Shown piece by piece: positions 14,429-22,883 of a stretch of DNA of 40,143 nucleotides; position 1 is the stretch's first letter, and the number at the start of each line of letters is the position of its first letter. A program made the position numbers and the translations under genes. Below the pieces are notes generated by a model, which saw nothing but the letters and a program-made list of their open reading frames with translations, searched no databases and was not told the DNA's origin. This stretch comes from an uncultured Clostridia bacterium (lineage in GTDB: Bacteria > Bacillota > Clostridia > Oscillospirales > Acutalibacteraceae). The stretch lies in the NCBI GenBank assembly GCA_945863885.1, contig CAMAZY010000024.1:1-40143 (forward strand). The letters run 5' to 3'.

Positions 14429-16103
14429 GTTTGATTTTGAAGCGGATAATCTCAGCTTTTTTTATCCCGGCGAAACGGTTCCGGCACTCGATAAAATCAG
14501 CTTCCGGATAGCACCGGGTGAATTTGTTTTAATCACCGGAAGAAGCGGAAGCGGTAAAACCACGCTGTTGCGGGCACTCAAGCCGTCGCTTTCTTTTGAG
14601 GGCGAGTACAGCGGAAGCCGGCTTTTTTTCGGAAAAGATCCGGCTTCTTTTCCTGCTGTAGAAGAAGCGCAGAATATCGGCTTCGTTCTTCAGAATCCGG
14701 ATTTTCAGGCGGTTACCCATACGGTCCGAAGTGAGCTTGCGTTCGGGCTTGAAAATCTCGGCTTTGACACCCCGACGATCCGTATGAGAACGGCGGAAGC
14801 GGCGGCATATTTCGGACTTGAGGATATTTTCGATCAGCCGTTAAGCGCTCTTTCGGGCGGAAAGCTTCAGCTTGTGTGCCTTGCAAGTATCATCGCCCTG
14901 CACCCGAAAGCGATTTTGCTTGACGAACCTCTTTCCCAGCTTGATCCGATGACCTGCGACAGCTTTATCGGCGCCCTCAGACGCCTCAGTCTTGAAAATG
15001 CAATCACCGTAATTTTAAGTGAACACAGGCTCGAAAAGGTTTTACCGGTCGCCGACCGTATCTTTGTTATGGAGGACGGCAAGCTGACGTTTGATGCCCG
15101 TCCGTGTGATATCACAAAAAAAGAGCTTGAGAAGAACGATTTTCTTAAGGCTGCCGTTCCGTCCTCGGCAAGAATCGTTGCCGGGCTCGGTATGGAACCC
15201 GGTTCGGCGCTGAATGTGAGAGACGCAAAGAGACTGCTTGACTCTGTGTTTCCGAATGAACCTGCATACAAACGTATTGAACGGGAAGAAAACGGCATGG
15301 AAACAGCAACTCCTGCGGTCGAATTGAAAAATGTCACGTTCTCGTATGACGAAAGCAAACGGGTTCTGAACGGCTTTACCCTTACCGTCAGGCAAAACCG
15401 ATTTGTCGGAATTTTAGGTGCCAATGCGGCCGGAAAAACGACTATGCTCCGGCTCATGGGCGGAATATACCGTTCGTATGCCGGAAAGATTTTGCTTTTC
15501 GGGCGGAACATAAAAAAATACAGCGATAAAGAGCTTTTCAGAGGGACGGTCGCCCTTCTTCCGCAAAAAGTCCATATGCTGTTTGCCGGAAATACGGTTG
15601 AGGAGGATCTGCGGCGGGTACTTGATACGGTGGATTTGCCGAAAGAAGAAAAGGAAGAGCTTTTTTCCCGGACGGTCGGCTTTTTTTCGCTCGAAACGCT
15701 TCTGAGCCGACACCCGTACGATATCAGCCAGGGTGAGATGCAGCGGGCGGCGTTTTGTATGGCCATGCTGAGAAGACCGAAGCTTCTTTTGCTTGATGAG
15801 CCGACGAAAGGCATGGACGCCCTTTTCAAAAGAGAACTCGGCGAAAAAATAAGAAGTCTTGTAAAAGGCGGAATGACGGTTGTTGCCGTTTCGCATGACA
15901 GCGAGTTTTGCGCCGAATACTGCGACGAATGTGCGTTTATCTGCGACGGAATCTGCAGTAAGCCATGTCCGTCCGGCGATTTCTTTTCGGACAATTTCTT
16001 TTATACAACGGAAGCGAATAAAATTTCCCGGCATATTTTTGAAAACGCCGTGACCGAAACGGAGGTGCTTGCGCTTTGCCGAAAAAATCAAAACGGCCGC
16101 TGA
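14421..16103 (+). CDS. ECF transporter fused double ATPase (EcfA-EcfA')
   Basis: A 560-residue protein with two ABC ATPase domains in one chain. Domain 1 (about 5-235): Walker A GRSGSGKTT, signature LSGGKLQ, Walker B LLDEP. Domain 2 (about 295-525): Walker A GANAAGKTT, signature ISQGEMQ, Walker B LLDEPTKGMD. Both keep the switch His (SEHR, SHDS). It powers the membrane T/S complex. Fused ATPases occur in several vitamin ECF systems. Overlaps with both neighbours show one translational unit. The opposite-strand readings here are shadows. Confidence 0.93.
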   Translation: MDKFDFEADNLSFFYPGETVPALDKISFRIAPGEFVLITGRSGSGKTTLLRALKPSLSFEGEYSGSRLFFGKDPASFPAVEEAQNIGFVLQNPDFQAVTHTVRSELAFGLENLGFDTPTIRMRTAEAAAYFGLEDIFDQPLSALSGGKLQLVCLASIIALHPKAILLDEPLSQLDPMTCDSFIGALRRLSLENAITVILSEHRLEKVLPVADRIFVMEDGKLTFDARPCDITKKELEKNDFLKAAVPSSARIVAGLGMEPGSALNVRDAKRLLDSVFPNEPAYKRIEREENGMETATPAVELKNVTFSYDESKRVLNGFTLTVRQNRFVGILGANAAGKTTMLRLMGGIYRSYAGKILLFGRNIKKYSDKELFRGTVALLPQKVHMLFAGNTVEEDLRRVLDTVDLPKEEKEELFSRTVGFFSLETLLSRHPYDISQGEMQRAAFCMAMLRRPKLLLLDEPTKGMDALFKRELGEKIRSLVKGGMTVVAVSHDSEFCAEYCDECAFICDGICSKPCPSGDFFSDNFFYTTEANKISRHIFENAVTETEVLALCRKNQNGR

Positions 16104-16789
16104 TTGTCTCCTTGGTCTGCTTTCTTGTTCTGTGTCCGCTTACCGCTGTTTTGGGTGCACTTTTTTTGAAAAGCCGCAGCTACTATCTGATAGCGGTGGT
16201 CATGATCTTCGAGGCAATCGTTCCGTTTTTCTTTTATTTTGAACATCGGAAAATCAAAACGAGCGAGCTTGTCACGGTTGCGGTGATGATTTCCCTTTGT
16301 GTGGTCAGCCGCATTTTTTTCGTGTTCCTGCCGCAGGTCAAGCCCATGTGCGCATTCGTTGTGGTGACCGGCTGTGTTTTCGGCGCCAATGTAGGATTTG
16401 TCACCGGGGCACTTTCGATTTTCATTTCGAATTTTGCGTTCGGCCAGGGAATGTTTACGCCGTTTCAGATGCTTGCCATGGGGCTTTGCGGCTTCTTTTC
16501 GGGGTTGATTTTTTATAAAAAGGATACCGTGAAAAACCGCCTGACGGTGGCTTTAAGCGGAGCGGCTCTCTGTTTTTTCGTGTACGGCTTTCTTGTTGAC
16601 ACCTGCTCGGTCTTGATGCTCGATGCTGTCGGCTCAATCAATGAAGCGGTTGGGATTTATGCGTCCGGCGCTGTTTTTAATCTGATTCACGCTGTCACGA
16701 CGTTTGTCGTCCTGATGCTTGTTATCAAGCCGATGAACGACAAGCTGTCAAGGCTTCGGATCAGATACGGAATTTTTGCTTATCAGTAA
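16076..16789 (+). CDS. ECF transporter S component, probably cobalamin (CbrT-like)
   Basis: A 237-residue membrane protein with about six or seven hydrophobic segments. The stretch VFGANVGFVTGALSIFISN followed by FGQGMFTPFQMLAMGL-GF is characteristic of S components of the CbrT/QueT-like group, and the upstream B12 riboswitch points to cobalamin. It binds the vitamin and is energised by the T protein and fused ATPase encoded before it. The start is TTG 16076, with GGAGG 10 nt upstream inside the ATPase gene (28-nt overlap). Substrate assignment is by context, not by structure. Confidence 0.82.
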   Translation: MPKKSKRPLIVSLVCFLVLCPLTAVLGALFLKSRSYYLIAVVMIFEAIVPFFFYFEHRKIKTSELVTVAVMISLCVVSRIFFVFLPQVKPMCAFVVVTGCVFGANVGFVTGALSIFISNFAFGQGMFTPFQMLAMGLCGFFSGLIFYKKDTVKNRLTVALSGAALCFFVYGFLVDTCSVLMLDAVGSINEAVGIYASGAVFNLIHAVTTFVVLMLVIKPMNDKLSRLRIRYGIFAYQ

Positions 16790-16795
16790 ATATTA

Positions 16796-17232
16796 GGCAA
16801 TCTCTAAAAACATCCCGGCATTCGTCATAATGCCCAACTAATGCCGTCTTTGTCGCCCCAAATCCTTGAAATACACAGAGTATTCCTGCGGATTTTTGCC
16901 GAAGCAGACGAAAGCCAAATCCGATACGCCTGAAAACAAATATTTTACGCACCTTGCTATGCTTTCAACCTTGCCATACGTCAGTATGCCTGCGGTTTCA
17001 AGCTACGCAATGCACGCAAAATATTTGCTTTCAGGTTCTGCGAAGTTTTAAGCGAATAAATTTTTGTCGAGACAAGAAGGAAAGCGGAGAAATGCTGACG
17101 CATTTCGAGCATTTCTAACGCAGTATCGGCGGAAATTTATCGCTTAAAACCGTATCGGCTTTGACTTTTGTCCGCTTCAATCCGACATCATTTGTGCACT
17201 ATGCCAAACGCCTTGAGTTTTTAGAGATTGCC
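16796..17232. mobile_element. 437-bp palindromic MITE-like repeat, copy 1
   Basis: Terminal inverted repeats GGCAATCTCTAAAAAC are perfect over 16 bp and flanked by TTA on both sides (16793-16795 and 17233-17235), a 3-bp target duplication. Inside, 28-bp inverted repeats (16901-16928 and 17151-17178, 4 mismatches) enclose a 222-bp core made of two palindromic lobes: lobe A bounded by CCTGAAAACAAATATTTT and AAATATTTGCTTTCAGG, and lobe B bounded by GTTTTAAGCG and CGCTTAAAAC. There is no transposase. It sits between the S-component gene and the DUF4430 gene. The core is inverted relative to copy 2. Confidence 0.85.
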
Positions 17233-17285
17233 TTAAAAAAATAGAGGCTCGGATTTGTTACTATTGCCGAAATATACGATATATC

Positions 17286-17314
17286 TTGAATCTTTCTCTT
17301 CTTTTGAGTATAAT
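17286..17314 (+). promoter_or_regulatory. Promoter of the DUF4430 gene
   Basis: TTGAAT (17286-17291), 17-bp spacer, TATAAT (17309-17314). It is outside the repeat, so the gene has its own promoter. Confidence 0.8.
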
Positions 17315-17344
17315 AAGGACATATTCTGTGAAAGGATGATACCC

Positions 17345-18190
17345 ATGAAAACATTAAAAAAATCTGTTTCGTTGATTTTAGCTCTTGTCATGCTGATGAG
17401 TACCTGCTGTGCTTTTGCGTCGGCCGCAAGCGATATCAAGGTCAATGTCAGAGTTGAAGGCATCAGCGATACACTCGCTTACGGCAACGTAACGGTTCCG
17501 GCGGGCTCGTCTGTTCTTGACGTTATCAAGAAAGCAGACAGCGTCAGCAGCAAAATCAAAGTAACCATTATAAACGGAGCATACGGTGCCTACGTTACTG
17601 CCGTCAACGGTGAAAAAGAAAAGACCTTCGGCGGCTACGACGGTTGGAATTACCGGGTAAACGGAGTGTCTCCGAGCGTCAGCATGGATCAGTACATAGT
17701 AAAATCCGGAGCAAAGATCGTTCTTTATTACGGCGATCCGTACGGAAAGGGAATGCAGTATCCTGTTGCCGATACCTCTATGCTCGGCGCCGGTTATCTG
17801 TCGTTCAATAGCACCGATACCGTTTATGATGAAGACGGAATGCCTCATGAAGTTGAAAGTGTCATTACCGGTTACGTATTGGAATGGGGACTTGAAGGCG
17901 GAGGAACCGTTGACCTGTATCCCGACGAAAACGGACTTGTTTGTATTGACAAGTCGTTTTTAACGAAGGGTGAGCATTCGGTTCAGATCATCAAAACCGA
18001 TGATTCGGGAATGCCGCTTGTGTTGCGTCTTGCGCCTGACTATACGGTCAACGTAACCAATATCGTAGGGGACAAGTCGGAAAATCCCGCTGTCAATGTG
18101 ATCTATCAAATGAAAGATTTTATTGAACAGATTATTCAGTTTATCAAGGAAATCGTTCAGGCATTCAAAGATATCAAGAGCGATTTTTAA
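17345..18190 (+). CDS. Secreted DUF4430 (transcobalamin-like) protein
   Basis: A 281-residue protein with a signal peptide (residues 1-~28, ending AFASAAS). Residues about 45-125 form a DUF4430 domain (VPAGSSVLDVIKKAD, then GGYDGWNYRVNG and IVLYYGDPYG), the fold related to the beta domain of intrinsic factor and transcobalamin. The middle region (about 135-245) is beta-rich and not recognised. The C-terminus (about 255-278) is an amphipathic helix, FIEQIIQFIKEIVQAF. The start at ATG 17345 is backed by AAAGGATG; upstream in-frame codons lack a site. Next to the B12-riboswitch ECF genes, this is a likely cobalamin-binding surface protein. Confidence 0.85.
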   Translation: MKTLKKSVSLILALVMLMSTCCAFASAASDIKVNVRVEGISDTLAYGNVTVPAGSSVLDVIKKADSVSSKIKVTIINGAYGAYVTAVNGEKEKTFGGYDGWNYRVNGVSPSVSMDQYIVKSGAKIVLYYGDPYGKGMQYPVADTSMLGAGYLSFNSTDTVYDEDGMPHEVESVITGYVLEWGLEGGGTVDLYPDENGLVCIDKSFLTKGEHSVQIIKTDDSGMPLVLRLAPDYTVNVTNIVGDKSENPAVNVIYQMKDFIEQIIQFIKEIVQAFKDIKSDF

Positions 18191-18210
18191 TAGGTCTTAA
18201 ACAAAAAATG

Positions 18211-18243
18211 CAGGTGATTCGGTTTTTGAATCACCTGTTTTTT
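18211..18243. terminator. Bidirectional terminator
   Basis: CAGGTGATTC (18211-18220) pairs with GAATCACCTG (18228-18237), followed by TTTTTT; the opposite strand has GCATTTTTTGTTT. It separates the convergent DUF4430 and rmuC genes. Confidence 0.9.
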
Positions 18244-18246
18244 AGA

Positions 18247-19563
18247 CTATATATCCAGTGTCAAGGTGTTGTCGGCTTCGTCTTGCGAAAGTCCGAGAAT
18301 CCGGTCGGCTTCTTTCGGCTCGATTTCGCCGGCGGTTTTCAGCTTCTTTTGAATGATTCCGTTGCGGCTTTGCGCATCGTCAAGGCTTTTTCCGGCTTCG
18401 CTGATTTTTTTGCGTGCCCGATCAAGAAGAATACCGAATTTGTCGTATTGCATTCTTGCTGCGGCGAGAAGATCCCGGACCTGTTTGGCTTTTTCGTTTA
18501 CGGCGACCGCCTTAAAGCCGACAGAAAGGGAAGTCAGAAGCGCCGTTATCGTGGACGGGCCGGCAATCAGGACGTTATATTGCGTCTGGCATTTTTCGGC
18601 AACGGCGTTTTCGGATGAAAGCGCTTCGTTATATAAGCCCTCGGTCGCAAGATACATGATGGCGAAGGGGGTGGTTTCCGGTTCGTTTATATATTTGCTG
18701 ATGTCCTTTGCCTGCGCAAGAATCCGGCTTTCGAGCGCTTTTCTTGCCGCCGTGGCCGCCGCTTCGTCGCCTTCGTCCGCCGCCTTGCAAAGCCGTATGT
18801 AATCTTCGACCGGGAACTTGGAGTCAATCGGCAGAAGAGTGAATTCGCCGCTGTTTTCGCCCGACGGTATTTTTACCGCAAACTCCACGATATCACGGCT
18901 TGCCTTGTTGGGCATGACATTTTTCTCGTACATACCGGGAATCGTTCCGGAAAGAATCGTGTCAAGCTGAACCTCCGCCCAGGTGCCTCTTGTTTTGACG
19001 TTGGTCAGTACCCGGTTGAGCGCATTGACGTTCTGGGTGACGTTTCCGGAAAGGACTTTCATTTCTCCCAACGATTTATAGACGTTTTCAAGCTGTTCGC
19101 TGACCGAGCGGAACGAGGCGTTAAGTCGTGTGGTCAGCGTTTCGTTGAGCTTTTCATCAACCGTGTTCCGGATGTTTTCAAGGCTTTTTTCGTTTCCCGT
19201 TCTGATTTTTTCAAGGCTTTGTGCAATCGCCATGGTAGCTTTTTCGTTAAATTCGTAATTGTCTTTTGCGGTTTTTTCGATTTTCTGGCTCATCTGATGG
19301 ATAGCGGCACTGATCTCCTGCCGCTGTGTGCTTTGATTCTGCGCATTTTCAAGCCGGCTTTGAGAAAACTGACGATCTATTTGCTGACTTAAGGAAAGTA
19401 CGGCGGCGTCGGTGTTTTTTTTGATTTCGTCCGCCAAGGCTTGATTTTGACCGTAATCTTTTCTGTTTTTCGACTTTAGCAATAAAATCACTACGATTGC
19501 GCATATAATAAGAAGCAGAAAAACGATACCCGACAGGATAAGGCTCAGCAATTCGTAATTCAT
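18247..19563 (-). CDS. rmuC: RmuC-like protein
   Basis: A 438-residue protein of the RmuC family, which limits inversions at short inverted repeats and has a nuclease-like core. Layout: N-terminal transmembrane helix (about 9-31), a long coiled coil (about 40-165), then the RmuC domain with TWAEVQLDTIL, LLPIDSKFPVEDY and GPSTITALL. The last motifs (IDSK) are the presumed nuclease-like residues. Ribosome binding site AGGAGG before the ATG. Its known effect on inverted repeats is notable beside the inverted repeat elements in this window, but no link is shown. Confidence 0.93.
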   Translation of the reverse strand: MNYELLSLILSGIVFLLLIICAIVVILLLKSKNRKDYGQNQALADEIKKNTDAAVLSLSQQIDRQFSQSRLENAQNQSTQRQEISAAIHQMSQKIEKTAKDNYEFNEKATMAIAQSLEKIRTGNEKSLENIRNTVDEKLNETLTTRLNASFRSVSEQLENVYKSLGEMKVLSGNVTQNVNALNRVLTNVKTRGTWAEVQLDTILSGTIPGMYEKNVMPNKASRDIVEFAVKIPSGENSGEFTLLPIDSKFPVEDYIRLCKAADEGDEAAATAARKALESRILAQAKDISKYINEPETTPFAIMYLATEGLYNEALSSENAVAEKCQTQYNVLIAGPSTITALLTSLSVGFKAVAVNEKAKQVRDLLAAARMQYDKFGILLDRARKKISEAGKSLDDAQSRNGIIQKKLKTAGEIEPKEADRILGLSQDEADNTLTLDI

Positions 19564-19714
19564 ATTTTATCCTCCTGTGTCTTTTCGGACATTATATCAT
19601 ATTTTAAGTCCGATATACAGGATTTTGAACGGAAAATTCCTGTGAAGTGTGAGTGATTGCCCTGTCTGAATCAAACGAAAGGAACAAGGCGGCTTCGGCT
19701 GCCCGTAAAGATTT

Positions 19715-21343
19715 ATGTTCAAACGGCTTATCAGCGTTTTCATCTGTACTGTACTGATTTTACTGCCTTTGGCGTCCTGTTCGTCCGACGGAGCGGGGAA
19801 GCAGCTTATTACGCCGATTGATACCGCTCCCCAGTATCTTGATCCGCAGATCGTTTCCGAAATCGGGGCAAGAAACATCATTGCCAACTGCTTTGAGGGG
19901 CTTGTGGGGATTGACGAAAACGGTAGTATTATTCCTGCTGCCGCCGAAAACTACGATGTGTCCTCCGATCGAATGACCTATACTTTTTATCTGAGAAAGG
20001 ACGCAAAATGGCGAGTCACGACTGATGCGGGAAAAACGATCGGCGAAAATTACAAGGAAACCTTTGACTATACGATTACGGCGGACGATTTTGTGTTCGG
20101 CTTGCGTCGTGCGCTTCAGCCGGAAACCAAGTCTCCGTATGCCCACGCACTGTTTTGTATTGAAAACGCCGAAAAGGTATATGCGGGAAAGCTGTCGTCC
20201 GACAAGCTTGCCGTCAGGGCGATTGACGAGTTTACGCTTTCGATAACGCTTGAAAGACCCGATCCTGATTTCCTTTATACACTGCTTTCGCCGGCGTGTA
20301 TGCCGTGTGACGAAGCTTTTTTTGAAAAAACGGGCGGACGGTACGGACTTTCCCTGCAATACCTGATATACAACGGACCGTTTTATATCAGTACTGTCAC
20401 CGATACGGCTGTCATCACGAAAAAGAACGAGGATTATCATGCGGCTTCTTCCGTAAAGCCCGCTTCGATTTACTTTACGATAAACAGCGAACAAGAAACA
20501 AGGGCGAAAAAAGTCAAGGACGGAACCTATGAGGCCTCCCTGCTCACGGCTTCTCAGGCTGATGAACTCAGCCGCAAAAAAGGTATTACCGTAAAGCCGT
20601 TTTTAAGCGGAGAGCTTTCGCTGATTTTTAACTGCAACGACGAAACGCTTTCAAACGTGGACATCAGGCGGGCAATCGGCCTTTCCTTTAACAAACAGCC
20701 GATTCTTGAGCTTACCGGACTTACTTCTGCCTGCGGTGTGATTCCGGGTGCGCTTCGGTACGGCGACGAGGAATACCGGAAGAAGGCGGCGGCTTTTGAT
20801 CTTTCTTCCGATGAAAAAGCGGCCAAAGCGTATCTGAAATCGGGCCTTGAAGCATTGGAAGCCGACGACGTCGAATTGGTTATCCTATGCGCAACAGAAT
20901 ATGAAAATGCGGTTCGGGCGGTTATGCAGACATGGCAGTCTCTTTTCGGCGTAAGCTTCAACATTTCGGTGGAAGCCGTCGACAGCCCGGAGCTTGCAAG
21001 CCGGATTCAGAAAGGCGATTATCAGCTTGCCCTTTATAATCTTCGTTATCTTGACGCAACGGCTTTCAGCGCCGTTTACCGGTATACGTCGTTTTCAAGA
21101 GAGAATATAGTCGGGCTTAATGAAAGGCAGTACGACAATATCGTAAAAAAAATCAAGCTGAGCCGGACAGAAGAACAGGCTGTTGAAGCCATTCAGGAAG
21201 CGGAAGCGTATCTTATTTCCTGTGCGGTTGTTTTACCGGTTTGCGACACCGATGTCTATATCGGATTGGCAAAAGGGGTAGAGGGAATCGTTTTTACACC
21301 TGCCGGAGATACGATGTATTTTAAAAACGCTGTCAAAAAATAA
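19715..21343 (+). CDS. Oligopeptide ABC transporter substrate-binding lipoprotein
   Basis: A 542-residue extracellular solute-binding protein of family 5 (OppA/DppA type). Lipobox LASC with Cys22 after a hydrophobic signal; then the family segments AAENYDVSSDRMTYTFYLRKDAKW (about residues 72-95), DFVFGLRRAL and DIRRAIGLSFNK. It binds peptides, but no permease or ATPase is adjacent, so it is an orphan component. The ATG has only a weak upstream site, and a GGCGGC-TTCG-GCTGCC hairpin lies about 10-25 nt before it, which could modulate translation. Confidence 0.9.
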   Translation: MFKRLISVFICTVLILLPLASCSSDGAGKQLITPIDTAPQYLDPQIVSEIGARNIIANCFEGLVGIDENGSIIPAAAENYDVSSDRMTYTFYLRKDAKWRVTTDAGKTIGENYKETFDYTITADDFVFGLRRALQPETKSPYAHALFCIENAEKVYAGKLSSDKLAVRAIDEFTLSITLERPDPDFLYTLLSPACMPCDEAFFEKTGGRYGLSLQYLIYNGPFYISTVTDTAVITKKNEDYHAASSVKPASIYFTINSEQETRAKKVKDGTYEASLLTASQADELSRKKGITVKPFLSGELSLIFNCNDETLSNVDIRRAIGLSFNKQPILELTGLTSACGVIPGALRYGDEEYRKKAAAFDLSSDEKAAKAYLKSGLEALEADDVELVILCATEYENAVRAVMQTWQSLFGVSFNISVEAVDSPELASRIQKGDYQLALYNLRYLDATAFSAVYRYTSFSRENIVGLNERQYDNIVKKIKLSRTEEQAVEAIQEAEAYLISCAVVLPVCDTDVYIGLAKGVEGIVFTPAGDTMYFKNAVKK

Positions 21344-21346
21344 AAG

Positions 21347-21377
21347 AAGTGGCTGTCCGGATTGAACAGCCACTTTT
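21347..21377. terminator. Bidirectional terminator
   Basis: AAGTGGCTGT (21347-21356) pairs perfectly with ACAGCCACTT (21366-21375). The plus strand continues in T; the minus strand reads CTTCTTTTATTTTTT. It serves the convergent substrate-binding protein and potassium channel genes. Confidence 0.9.
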
Positions 21378-21391
21378 ACTGTTTCTATCGT

Positions 21392-22750
21392 TTATCCGAC
21401 CATAATCTTTCCTTCGGGCAGGACGGTTAACCGGGACTTTTCCTCCCTTACGTTCAATGCGGCGATAAAGCAGATCGGTCCGAGTCTTCCGATATACATC
21501 AGAGCGATAAGAGCGGAAAGTCCGATTTTTCCGACCTCGGCCGTGATGCCGCTTGAAAGACCGACAGTTGCGAAGGCGGACACACCCTCGAAGAATACGT
21601 CGATACCGTTGGCGTCGGGCAGGTCGATCAGTATGAAGCAGACCGCAATGAAAATACCGACAAGACCGAGCATGGCGATTGTCATGGATTTGTATACGAC
21701 TTTTTTATCCACTTTCTTGCCGTAGATTACGGTGTCACCTCTGTTTTTGATAACGGACACGACCGTCATGGCGATAACCGCAAAGGTGGTAACCTTGATT
21801 CCACCGCCGGTTGAGCCGCTTCCGGCACCGATGAACATCAGAAACATCATGATGATTTTGGTAACATCGTGTAAAGATGCGATGTCAACCGAGCAAAAGC
21901 CGGCTGTTCTTGTTGTGACAGACTGAAAGAGGGCGGCGGTAAATTTTTCTCCTGTCGATAACTTTCCGAGAGTCAGCGGATTGGCATGCTCAAAGAGAAG
22001 CACGCTGACAAAGCCGACGAGAATCAGAATAAGACTCGTTACGGTAACGACCTTTGTGTGAAGAGAAATGTGCCGGGTTTTCCGAAAATGAATCAGGTCG
22101 TAGAACACATAAAAGCCGATGCCACCCGTAATAATGAGTGCCATTACGACATACATGACAAGCGGGTCGCCGTTGTAGTTGATCAGAGAGCCGTATTCTT
22201 TTTCAATTCCGAAAAGGTCAAAGCCGGCGTTGCAGTAAGCGGAAATTGCCGTAAAGACCGAAACCCAGATGCCTTTCGGGCCGAGCTTCGGAACGAATCG
22301 TATGCAAAGAAGAAGAGCACCGGCAAGCTGACAGAAAAAAGCGGTGGTGACGATGGTTCTGACAAGGGATTTGACTTGAGACAGCGCATCAAGGTTCGTA
22401 TATTCCTGCGCAAGACGAATACTTTTAAAGCCGCTTCGTTTCCGGAACGTAAAAAGCAGGAAAGTCGCAAAGGTGACCATGCTGATGCCGCCGATTTCGA
22501 TAAGCACAGCCAGAAGCACCTGACCGTATCGGGAAAGTGTGACGGCGGGGTCGATTACGGTAAGTCCCGTAACGCAGACACTCGAGGTTGCGGTGAAAAG
22601 GCCCGTAAAAAACGAAAGTCCCTTTCCGTCCCGGGTCATGAACGGCAATGTGAAAAGGAATGCGCCGACAAAAATGAGGGCAAGAAAGCTCAGAGCAATA
22701 ATGGTTGCCGGACGTAAAGCCCGGGAAGATTTTTGTTTAAGTTTTTCCAT
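21392..22750 (-). CDS. TrkH/KtrB family potassium channel subunit
   Basis: A 452-residue K+ uptake channel. The four pore loops with selectivity-filter glycines can be read: TSSVCVTGLTV, SAYCNAGFDLFG, TTRTAGFCSVD and SAFATVGLSSGI. The size fits KtrB better than the larger TrkH. I start at ATG 22748-22750, where GGAGGAAAAC precedes the codon; an upstream extension of 96 residues in the same frame is rich in Ser/Thr/Lys, lacks a site and crosses the promoter. The regulatory RCK partner (KtrA/TrkA) is not in the window. Confidence 0.94.
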   Translation of the reverse strand: MEKLKQKSSRALRPATIIALSFLALIFVGAFLFTLPFMTRDGKGLSFFTGLFTATSSVCVTGLTVIDPAVTLSRYGQVLLAVLIEIGGISMVTFATFLLFTFRKRSGFKSIRLAQEYTNLDALSQVKSLVRTIVTTAFFCQLAGALLLCIRFVPKLGPKGIWVSVFTAISAYCNAGFDLFGIEKEYGSLINYNGDPLVMYVVMALIITGGIGFYVFYDLIHFRKTRHISLHTKVVTVTSLILILVGFVSVLLFEHANPLTLGKLSTGEKFTAALFQSVTTRTAGFCSVDIASLHDVTKIIMMFLMFIGAGSGSTGGGIKVTTFAVIAMTVVSVIKNRGDTVIYGKKVDKKVVYKSMTIAMLGLVGIFIAVCFILIDLPDANGIDVFFEGVSAFATVGLSSGITAEVGKIGLSALIALMYIGRLGPICFIAALNVREEKSRLTVLPEGKIMVG

Positions 22751-22772
22751 GTTGTTTTCCTCCGACTGTTTT

Positions 22773-22801
22773 ATTATAACACATCTTTTCATACTTTTAA
22801 A
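22773..22801 (-). promoter_or_regulatory. Promoter of the potassium channel gene
   Basis: Minus strand TTTAAA (complement of 22796-22801), 17-bp spacer, TATAAT (complement of 22773-22778). The -35 is weak. Confidence 0.55.
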
Positions 22802-22822
22802 GACTTTATTGCAGGATATCTC

Positions 22823-22852
22823 TTGACGGGACAGGCCGAGAAATGATATCAT
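22823..22852 (+). promoter_or_regulatory. Promoter of the DUF5058 pair
   Basis: TTGACG (22823-22828), 18-bp spacer, TATCAT (22847-22852), divergent from the potassium channel promoter. AGGAGAGAG precedes the ATG at 22884. Confidence 0.65.
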
Positions 22853-22883
22853 TAAAATAATAAAAGATTTAGGAGAGAGATTT

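Noticed and set aside
14867-15994. Minus-strand 375-codon frame opposite the fused ATPase
   Set aside because: Ser/Arg-rich shadow of a well-supported ABC gene; the motifs lie on the plus strand.
16866-17051. Small proteins inside the 437-bp repeats
   Set aside because: TTG start without ribosome binding site, frame crosses palindromic DNA; recorded only as a finding about frame swapping.
19590-19620. Palindrome TCGGAC...GTCCGA around the rmuC -10 region as an operator
   Set aside because: Only 6-bp arms with an AT-rich 17-bp centre; too weak to call without a known regulator.
21986-22717. Plus-strand 243-codon frame opposite the potassium channel gene
   Set aside because: Charged, low-complexity shadow; the channel motifs and promoter are on the minus strand.
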